DNA of 64,000 bases from Anaeromyxobacter terrae (lineage in GTDB: Bacteria > Myxococcota > Myxococcia > Myxococcales > Anaeromyxobacteraceae): positions 31,093 through 95,092 of the forward strand of contig NZ_JALCYY010000009.1 in assembly GCF_022690685.1 (NCBI RefSeq), given 5' to 3'. The position numbers were made by a program, and so were the translations under genes. The notes under the pieces are model-generated. The model searched no databases and had not been told where the DNA came from. It saw only the letters and a program-made list of their open reading frames with translations. Below are positions 58,344 through 64,000 of the stretch, piece after piece. Each line of letters opens with the position of its first letter. Position 1 is the stretch's first letter.

Positions 58344-59719
58344 CGATCCCCTCGGCCCGCGTCCTCGTCGTCGACGACGAGAAGCTCATCCGCTGGTCGG
58401 TGTCGGAGCGCCTGCAGCGCAGCGGCTACGAGGTGCTGTCCGCCGAGTCGGGCGAGCAGGCGCTCGAGATGCTCGCAGCGAACCCGCCCGACGTCATGCT
58501 CCTCGACGTGCGGCTGCCCGGGATCGACGGGGTCCAGACGCTGCAGCGCGCGCTGGCCGAGAACGCCGACCTCATCGTGCTCATGATGTCCGCCCACTCG
58601 ACGGTCGACATCGCCGTCGACGCCATGAAGCACGGGGCGATGGACTTCCTCGTGAAGCCCTTCCCGTTCCAGGCGCTCGACGCCGCCGTGGAGCGGGCGA
58701 TCGCGACCGCCCGGACGCGGAGGCAGATCGCGGCCCTCGCGAACGAGCGCCGCAGCGGGACCGCGCTCGAGGCGATCGTCGGCCAGTCGAGCGCCATGGA
58801 GCAGGTCCGCTCGATGATCTCGCGGCTCGGCGCCTCCGACACGACGACGGTCCTCATCGAGGGCGAGAGCGGCTGCGGCAAGGAGGTGGTCGGCCGCGCC
58901 ATCCACTTCCAGAGCGCGCGCGCCGAGCGGCCGTTCCTGCAGGTGAACTGCGCCGCCCTCCCGGAGCACCTCCTCGAGTCGGAGCTGTTCGGCCACGAGC
59001 GCGGCGCCTTCACCGACGCCCACGCCCAGAAGCGCGGCCTGTTCGAGAGCGCGGAGGGCGGCTCGGTGATGCTGGACGAGATCGGCGACCTGCCTCCCGG
59101 CGGCCAGGCGAAGCTCCTCCGCCTCCTCGAGAACAAGACGTTCCGGCGCGTCGGCGGCGTCCAGGAGCTGCGCAGCGACGTCCGGGTCATCGCCGCGACC
59201 AACGTGGACCTCGAGCAGCGCGTCGCCGACGGCCGCTTCCGCGCGGACCTCTTCTTCCGGCTGAACGTGGTCCGGATCGTCGTCCCGCCGCTGCGCGAGC
59301 ACGTGGAGGACGTCTCCGCGCTGGCCGCGCACTTCATCGCCCGCTTCAACGCGGAGATGAAGCGGCAGGTGAGGGGCGTGACGCCCGCGGCGATGGAGCT
59401 CCTCAGGGCCTACCGCTGGCCGGGCAACGTCCGCGAGCTGCGCAACGTCATCGAGCGCGCGTTCATCCTGCACGCGGGGGTCGAGGAGATCCGCCCGGAG
59501 CACCTCAGCCCTGAGCTGCGTCGCGGCACGCCGGCGAAGCGCGCCGACAAGCTCGTCCCGAGCGTCACGCCGGACGGGCTCGTCCTCGACGACGTCGAGC
59601 GCAAGCTCATCGTCGAGGCGATGGAGCGCGCGAGCGGCAACCAGTCGAAGGCCGCGCGCCTCCTCGGCGTGTCCCGCGACACGCTGCGGTACCGGCTCAA
59701 GAAGCACGGGATCGGGTAG
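58340..59719 (+). CDS. NtrC-family sigma54-dependent response regulator
   Basis: Predicted 459 residues. Receiver domain 1 to about 120 with phospho-acceptor Asp56 (MLLDVRLPG) and Lys106. AAA+ domain about 145-380 with Walker A GESGCGKE (175-182), the sigma54-contact loop GAFTDA (222-227) and Walker B VMLDEIGD. Fis-type HTH at the end (NQSKAARLLGVSRDTLRYRL). The usual loop is GAFTGA; Asp replaces the fifth residue. It is translationally coupled to the haem-bearing kinase and is its cognate partner. Targets should carry -24/-12 promoters; I found none I trust in the window. Confidence 0.93.
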   Translation: MTIPSARVLVVDDEKLIRWSVSERLQRSGYEVLSAESGEQALEMLAANPPDVMLLDVRLPGIDGVQTLQRALAENADLIVLMMSAHSTVDIAVDAMKHGAMDFLVKPFPFQALDAAVERAIATARTRRQIAALANERRSGTALEAIVGQSSAMEQVRSMISRLGASDTTTVLIEGESGCGKEVVGRAIHFQSARAERPFLQVNCAALPEHLLESELFGHERGAFTDAHAQKRGLFESAEGGSVMLDEIGDLPPGGQAKLLRLLENKTFRRVGGVQELRSDVRVIAATNVDLEQRVADGRFRADLFFRLNVVRIVVPPLREHVEDVSALAAHFIARFNAEMKRQVRGVTPAAMELLRAYRWPGNVRELRNVIERAFILHAGVEEIRPEHLSPELRRGTPAKRADKLVPSVTPDGLVLDDVERKLIVEAMERASGNQSKAARLLGVSRDTLRYRLKKHGIG

Positions 59720-59785
59720 CGCCCGGCGGCGCGAACGGAGCAGCTCCCCGCCTCGAGAGACTGGCCGACGGAGTGGACACGAGAC

Positions 59786-59810
59786 GGCCCGAGGCGATTC
59801 GCCCCGGGCC
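59786..59810. terminator. Hairpin between convergent regulator and rpoH genes
   Basis: GGCCCGAGGCG and CGCCCCGGGCC pair with one interruption around ATT. It lies between the stop of the response regulator (59719) and that of rpoH (59847). No T-tract is seen. Confidence 0.45.
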
Positions 59811-59846
59811 GCCAGATCCCCGCCCTCTGAAGCTTCGGGTGCGCGG

Positions 59847-60770
59847 CTACGCCAGCGCCGCGTCGTCCACGTCGACCGGCGTCCCGTCCGTCGGCCACTC
59901 GATCTCCGTCGCGAGCGCGTGCAGCTCCTGCTTCAGCTTCTCCTTCGCGCGGATCTCCAGCTGGCGGGCGCGCTCGCGCGAGAAGCCGAAGTGCTCTCCG
60001 AGCTCCTTCAGCGTGAGCGGGCGATCGGCCATCACGCGCTGCTCGATGATGTAGCGCTCGCGCTGATCCAGCCGGGCGAGGGCCGCGGTCACCTTCGAGG
60101 CGACGATCTGCTGCTCCTCCGCGACGGAGAGCTCGTCGTCCTGCGCCGCCGCCTTGCCGGCGACGAAGTCGATGTGCGAGTAGCCGCCGTCGTCGCCCAT
60201 CGGCGCGTCGAGCGAGAGGTCGCGGCCGTCCATCCGCTGCTCCATCTCCTCGACCTCGGCGGGCTTCACCCGGAGCTTCTTCGCGATCTTGCCCTTGTCC
60301 TGAGCGTCGGAGTCGATCCCGTGCTCGGTGGACATCTTGTCGAGCTCGCGCTTCGTCCGGGCGAGGGAGAAGAACAGCTTCCGCTGGGCCTGGGTCGTCC
60401 CCAGCTTCACCAGGGACCACGACTTGAGGATGTAGTTCTGGATGTACGCGCGGATCCACCACACGGCGTACGAGATGAGCCGGATGCCCTTGTCCGGGTC
60501 GAACTTCTGCACCGCCTTCATCAGGCCGATGTTCCCCTCCTGGATGAGGTCGGCCATCTTGAAGCCGTAGGAGCGGTATTCGTACGAGACCTTCACGACG
60601 AACCGCAGGTTCGCCGTCACGAGCCGGTGCGCCGCGCGCGTGTCCCCCTGGTCCCGGTACAGCCGCGCGAGCCGCTGCTCCTCGTCCACCGTCAGGAGCG
60701 GAAAGCGATTGATCTCCGATAGATACAGCTCGAGGGAGCTGGTGGTCGTCGGGATCGCGATGCGCTTCAT
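59847..60770 (-). CDS. rpoH: RpoH-family (sigma-32) RNA polymerase sigma factor
   Basis: Predicted 307 residues. Region 2 includes [59 protein letters not shown]. Immediately after comes [16 protein letters not shown], the RpoH box typical of sigma-32 proteins. Region 4.2 is [30 protein letters not shown] region of about 50 residues after region 2 is richer in acidic residues than in E. coli RpoH. It would direct polymerase to heat-shock or developmental promoters; myxobacteria have several RpoH-like sigma factors. The C-terminal 20 residues are acidic. Confidence 0.9.
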   Translation of the reverse strand: MKRIAIPTTTSSLELYLSEINRFPLLTVDEEQRLARLYRDQGDTRAAHRLVTANLRFVVKVSYEYRSYGFKMADLIQEGNIGLMKAVQKFDPDKGIRLISYAVWWIRAYIQNYILKSWSLVKLGTTQAQRKLFFSLARTKRELDKMSTEHGIDSDAQDKGKIAKKLRVKPAEVEEMEQRMDGRDLSLDAPMGDDGGYSHIDFVAGKAAAQDDELSVAEEQQIVASKVTAALARLDQRERYIIEQRVMADRPLTLKELGEHFGFSRERARQLEIRAKEKLKQELHALATEIEWPTDGTPVDVDDAALA

Positions 60771-61069
60771 TCGGCCTCCGGGGTGCGCCTAGTGACGGGG
60801 GCTGGATAAAGCAACGCCCGTGCCGCAAAGGGGTAGGGGAAATTAGTGCGCGATTCCAAAGGCTTGGCTGTTAGGACAGGAGCCGCTCGGAAACCGTGTG
60901 GCTGTAAAGATGACAGTAGGCGCGTGAGCCCCTGGCCCCGTTGGGTTTTTTCCCTGTAATTCGTTCAACGGGACCTACCGGGTGGTTGCAGACCTCACTT
61001 GCGCGTGACAGACGGGGTACCCACGTTGTGGCCGCACGCTCGTCGGGATGGCGGCTAGGCAGGTGGATC
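60771..61069. other. Divergent intergenic region between rpoH and a kinase-like gene
   Basis: This 299-base region is less GC-rich than its surroundings. It holds an inverted repeat CCCGTTG (60937-60943)/CAACGGG (60966-60972) with a T6 tract between the arms, just after GTTGGG. This might end a short transcript or form an attenuator; no small RNA can be claimed from sequence alone. No gene was seen. Confidence 0.35.
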
Positions 61070-61795
61070 GTGGAGCGCGAGCAATCCGAGCAACCCAAGA
61101 CCGGGTCGGACCCGAAGGACGTGGCGGCGGACGCGAACGAGCGGCGGAGCGGGTATCTCGGCTTCGTGGCTCACGAGGTCCGCAACCCGCTCTCGACCGC
61201 GCTCTGGACCGCCGAGCTCCTGGCCCGGATGTCTCCCGAGGAGCGCGGGGGTGCCCGCGGCGACAAGCTGTCCGCGATGTGCCTTCGTTCGCTCTCCCGC
61301 GTCCGGCAGCTCGTCGAGGACCACTTCCTCTGCGAGCGCCTCGACGTGGCGGGCATCCCGGTCCGTGCGGAGCCGCTCTCGCTGGGCGAGGTCGTCGAGG
61401 CGCTGCTCGAGCGGCGCCCGGCCGACGCCCCGCCCGTCACCGTCGAGCTCGACGGCCCGATCACGGTGGCGGCAGATCGCTCGCTGCTCGAGCGGGCGAT
61501 CGAGGCGCTGCTCGCCGTCGCGGGCAGCGACGGTACGCCGGTCCGGGTGGTCGCGCGCACGGGCGACGACGTCGCGATCTCGGTCTCCGGACATGCGCCG
61601 GCTCCCGGCGCGCTCGAGGATCCCCGCAAGGGCTCGGCCAGCGATCCGAAGGGGCGGGCCCTCGCGCTGCCGGTTGCCCGCCGCGCGGCTGCGGCGCTGC
61701 GGGGGAGCCTCATCGTCTCCGATGCCGGTTACCTGCTCACGCTGCCGCGGGTGAGGGCATATACTCCCCCGCCCGATTCACCCGCGGAGCCATGA
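61070..61795 (+). CDS. Histidine kinase-like protein with degenerate ATPase domain
   Basis: Predicted 241 residues from the GTG at 61070 (AGGTGG about seven bases upstream); longer forms lack a ribosome site. No membrane segment. HisKA part: GFVAHEVRNPLSTALWTAELL with His35, the H-box. The C-terminal half follows the HATPase_c pattern in outline, but the N-box Asn is missing (LLERAIEALLAVAG), DxGxG is replaced by SGHAPAPG, and GxGLGL by KGRALALP. It probably cannot bind ATP normally and may act as a phosphotransfer or scaffold protein. The stop overlaps the start of a single-domain response regulator (ATGA). Confidence 0.75.
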   Translation: MEREQSEQPKTGSDPKDVAADANERRSGYLGFVAHEVRNPLSTALWTAELLARMSPEERGGARGDKLSAMCLRSLSRVRQLVEDHFLCERLDVAGIPVRAEPLSLGEVVEALLERRPADAPPVTVELDGPITVAADRSLLERAIEALLAVAGSDGTPVRVVARTGDDVAISVSGHAPAPGALEDPRKGSASDPKGRALALPVARRAAAALRGSLIVSDAGYLLTLPRVRAYTPPPDSPAEP

Positions 61796-62169
61796 CAGAC
61801 CCTCTCGTGCTGGTCGTCGACGACGACCCGGACATCCTCGACGCCATCTGCGACATCCTCGAAGGCGAGGGTTATCGCGTCGCGCGCGCGCGTCATGGCG
61901 TCGAGGCGCTCGAGAGGGTCGAGGCGGAGAAGCCCGCCATCATCTTGCTCGATCTGATGATGCCCGTGATGGATGGGCTCGCCTTCGCCCAGGCGCTCCG
62001 CGAGCGGCCGGGCAAGGCGGGGATCCCGATCGTCGTCATCTCGGCGGACGGAAACCCGCAGCGCGCCGCTTCGGTCGGGGCGGCGGGCTACCTCGCGAAG
62101 CCGTTCGACATCGACGCGCTGCTCGCGCAGGTCGCCCAGATGACGTCGTCGGCGTGCGCCTCGTTCTGA
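61792..62169 (+). CDS. Single-domain response regulator (CheY-like receiver)
   Basis: Predicted 125 residues, one receiver domain and nothing else. Acidic pocket VVDDDPD near the N-terminus, phospho-acceptor Asp54 in IILLDLMMPVMDG, VVISADG and the conserved Lys in GYLAKPFD. It is coupled by ATGA to the degenerate kinase upstream, which may be its phospho-donor or partner. It is followed by the rplC promoter. Output is presumably by protein-protein contact. Confidence 0.9.
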   Translation: MTDPLVLVVDDDPDILDAICDILEGEGYRVARARHGVEALERVEAEKPAIILLDLMMPVMDGLAFAQALRERPGKAGIPIVVISADGNPQRAASVGAAGYLAKPFDIDALLAQVAQMTSSACASF

Positions 62170-62220
62170 CGGCGCCGCTCGGCCTTCGCCGGAAAACCGG
62201 CGGCGGTACGCGGGGTTCCC

Positions 62221-62249
62221 TTGACACCCGGGCGCGAGACGGGTAGAAA
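62221..62249 (+). promoter_or_regulatory. Sigma70-type promoter of rplC
   Basis: TTGACA (62221-62226), a 17-base spacer and TAGAAA (62244-62249) form the best consensus promoter in the window. The predicted start is near 62256, leaving a leader of about 63 bases before the rplC ATG. Confidence 0.8.
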
Positions 62250-62318
62250 CCGCCCCTTTCCAACGGCACGTCCTCCGCGGCCATCTGCGACGCGCGGCGG
62301 ACCAATGCGAGGTGACAC

Positions 62319-63029
62319 ATGGCGACAGGGCTTCTGGCGAAGAAGGTGGGGATGACGCAGATCTTCACCCCCGAGGGTGACTGCGTTCCGGTGACGGTGC
62401 TCGAGGCGGGCCCGTGCACGGTGGTGCGCCGCAAGACCGCCGCGAAGGACGGCTACGACGCGATCGTGATCGGCTGGGGTGAGATGGACGAGAAGCACGC
62501 CCACCGGCTCACGAAGTCCGAGGTCGGCGTCTTCAAGAAGGCGGGCACGCCGATCTTCCGGCACGTGAAGGAGATCCGCGTCAAGGACGCGAAGCTCCTC
62601 GGCGAGCTCAAGGCGGGCGACGTCCTCACGGTCGACAAGGTCTTCCAGCAGAACCAGCGCATCGACGTGTCCGGTGTCACGAAGGGCCGCGGGTTCACGG
62701 GCGTCATGAAGCGCTGGAACATGCACGGCGCCGCGCGCGACTCGTCCACGACCCACGAGCACCACCGCCACGTCGGCGCGATCGGGCAGCGCAAGACGCC
62801 GGGCAAGGTGTGGAAGGGCAAGCACCTCCCCGGCCACTACGGCGTCGACAACGTCACGATCCAGAACCTCACGATCCTGGGCGTCGAGGCCGACAAGAAC
62901 CTCCTCCTCGTGAAGGGCGCCGTGCCGGGCCACAACGACGGCCTCCTCTTCGTCAACACGGCCGTGAAGGGCCAGCCGCGGGCCAAGCAGGTGCAGGAAG
63001 TCCGCGCGCGCGCGAAGCCGAAGGTCTAG
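62319..63029 (+). CDS. rplC: Ribosomal protein L3 (uL3), encoded away from an S10-type operon
   Basis: Predicted 236 residues; GAGGTGAC precedes the ATG. The family signature is clear: LLAKKVGMTQIFTPEG at the N-terminus, VTKGRGFTGVMKRW, HRHVGAIGQRKTPGKVWKGKHLPGHYG and NLLLVKGAVPG. L3 binds 23S rRNA and starts 50S assembly. In most bacteria rplC sits between rpsJ and rplD; here it is alone, with its own promoter and terminator, between a response regulator and typA. The loop HGAARDSSTTHEHHRH is unusually His-rich. It may be a second, paralogous L3; the rest of the genome would decide. Confidence 0.92.
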   Translation: MATGLLAKKVGMTQIFTPEGDCVPVTVLEAGPCTVVRRKTAAKDGYDAIVIGWGEMDEKHAHRLTKSEVGVFKKAGTPIFRHVKEIRVKDAKLLGELKAGDVLTVDKVFQQNQRIDVSGVTKGRGFTGVMKRWNMHGAARDSSTTHEHHRHVGAIGQRKTPGKVWKGKHLPGHYGVDNVTIQNLTILGVEADKNLLLVKGAVPGHNDGLLFVNTAVKGQPRAKQVQEVRARAKPKV

Positions 63030-63061
63030 CGAGCTCCGCCGCCCGTCGGCCGAGAGACACG

Positions 63062-63098
63062 AACGCCGCTCCGGACACCGGGGCGGCGTTTCTCGTTT
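63062..63098 (+). terminator. Intrinsic terminator of rplC
   Basis: AACGCCGCTCC (63062-63072) pairs with GGGGCGGCGTT (63080-63090), with one G-T wobble, followed by TCTCGTTT. It begins 32 bases after the rplC stop. Confidence 0.8.
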
Positions 63099-63237
63099 CC
63101 GGGGCCGGGTTGGAGGGGCGGGCTTCGCGGGCGCTCTCGCTGCGCGCCGTGAGCCGAGGAACCCCGAACACGACGACGCCGCCCGCGGACGAGGCCCGGG
63201 GCGGCGTGGGTGTTGCCGGAGCTCGAGGGGCGGGGCC

Positions 63238-64000
63238 TCAGGCCTGGGCCGAGGCGGAGCCGCCCTTCTTGCGATCGCGCTCCAGCTTGTAGCGCAGGGT
63301 CGGGTCGAGGAACTTCTTCCGCAGGCGGATGGAGTGGGGCGTCACCTCCACCAGCTCGTCCTCGGCGATCCACTCGAGCGCCCGCTCGAGGCTCATCTCG
63401 CGCGGCGGCGTCAGGATGACGTTCTCGTCCCGGCCGGCGGCGCGGATGTTGGTGAGCTTCTTCTCCTTGGAGATGTTGAAGTCGAGGTCGTTGTCGTGGC
63501 TGTGCTCGCCGACGATCATGCCGGCATACACCTTGTCGCCGGGCCTCACGAAGAGCGCGCCGCGCTCCTGCGCGTAGAAGCAGGCGTAGGCGACCACGTC
63601 GCCGATCCGGTCCGCCACGATCGCGCCGCTCTTCCGCTTCTCGATGCGCCCCTGCCACGGCTCGTAGCCGTCGAACTGCGAGGACATGATGCCCTCGCCG
63701 CGCGTGAGGGTGAGGAACTCGCCCCGGAAGCCGATGAGGCCACGGGCCGGCACGCGGAACTGGAGGCGGGTGCGGCCCGAGCCGAGCGGCTGCATGTCCA
63801 CCATCCGCCCCTTGCGTCCGCCCATGCTCTGGGTGACGCCGCCCACGCCGTCGTCGGGCAGGTCGCAGACGAGCAGCTCCATCGGCTCGTGGATCTCGCC
63901 CTCGATGGTCTTGAGGATGGGCTCCGGGTTCGAGACGGTGAGCTCGTACCCCTCGCGGCGCATGTTCTCGACGATCACCGCGAGCTGGAGCTCGCCGCGG
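63238..64000 (-). CDS. typA: TypA/BipA ribosome-associated GTPase, C-terminal part (5' end outside window)
   Basis: The last 254 residues are present; the frame is open at the right edge. The visible stretch [92 protein letters not shown] and [13 protein letters not shown] are diagnostic for the domain V and C-terminal domain of TypA/BipA. TypA is a translational GTPase involved in 50S assembly and stress or low-temperature growth. The GTPase domain is outside the window. Proximity to an isolated L3 gene is suggestive for a 50S assembly link. Confidence 0.93.
   Translation of the reverse strand, partial: RGELQLAVIVENMRREGYELTVSNPEPILKTIEGEIHEPMELLVCDLPDDGVGGVTQSMGGRKGRMVDMQPLGSGRTRLQFRVPARGLIGFRGEFLTLTRGEGIMSSQFDGYEPWQGRIEKRKSGAIVADRIGDVVAYACFYAQERGALFVRPGDKVYAGMIVGEHSHDNDLDFNISKEKKLTNIRAAGRDENVILTPPREMSLERALEWIAEDELVEVTPHSIRLRKKFLDPTLRYKLERDRKKGGSASAQA

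Noticed and set aside
60861-60975. Possible small RNA or tRNA in the rpoH-kinase intergenic region
   Set aside because: No tRNA cloverleaf or T-loop consensus could be formed, and the T6 tract is not preceded by a convincing stem. Left as a described intergenic region.

Overview
The window is GC-rich with strong G/C third-position bias. It carries about 185 c-type haem-binding motifs (CxxCH plus CxxxxCH and CxxxCH variants) in nine proteins, a NtrC-type regulator and an RpoH-family sigma factor. This fits a metal-respiring, Anaeromyxobacter-like member of the Myxococcota (former Deltaproteobacteria). The assignment comes from gene content, not from a database search. I saw no tRNA, rRNA, CRISPR array or insertion sequence.

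Layout. (1) 75-8209, minus strand: two multihaem lipoproteins, one a giant of about 2010 residues with about 61 candidate haem sites. (2) 8721-15470: four polytopic GT-C-type membrane glycosyltransferase-like proteins, two with C-terminal TPR repeats. (3) 15840-30147, plus strand: the centrepiece. It runs NHL beta-propeller, a close homologue of the nanowire cytochrome OmcS, propeller lipoprotein, outer-membrane beta-barrel, two CsgG-like lipoproteins, SurA/parvulin-type prolyl isomerase, a 26-haem and a 16-haem periplasmic cytochrome, and a second NHL propeller. The kind and order of the accessory genes match what I recall of the omcS-companion (osc) genes of Geobacter sulfurreducens. (4) 30387-37404: three more multihaem lipoproteins (10, 19 and 27 motifs); the second is a paralogue of the protein at 75-2102. 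(5) 37597-53315: two more GT-C/TPR membrane proteins, then a cell-surface polysaccharide locus (six GT-A/GT-B glycosyltransferases, sugar aminotransferase, GNAT acetyltransferase, flippase, FkbM-like protein, DUF2304 protein). (6) 53404-64000: twin small membrane proteins, an HTH protein, hemA beside a histidine kinase whose periplasmic sensor carries a CxxCH haem motif plus its sigma54 activator, rpoH, a degenerate kinase with a receiver protein, an isolated rplC, and the 3' part of typA.

How it may work together (inference). The 26-haem and 16-haem proteins could carry electrons across the periplasm. The prolyl isomerase and the CsgG-like/beta-barrel set could fold and export OmcS-like subunits that polymerise outside the cell. 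The large lipoproteins could form the cell-surface cytochrome coat, with GT-C enzymes possibly glycosylating it. CRP/FNR-type palindromes lie upstream of three cytochrome units, and the haem-bearing kinase next to hemA could tie haem supply or cytochrome production to periplasmic redox state.
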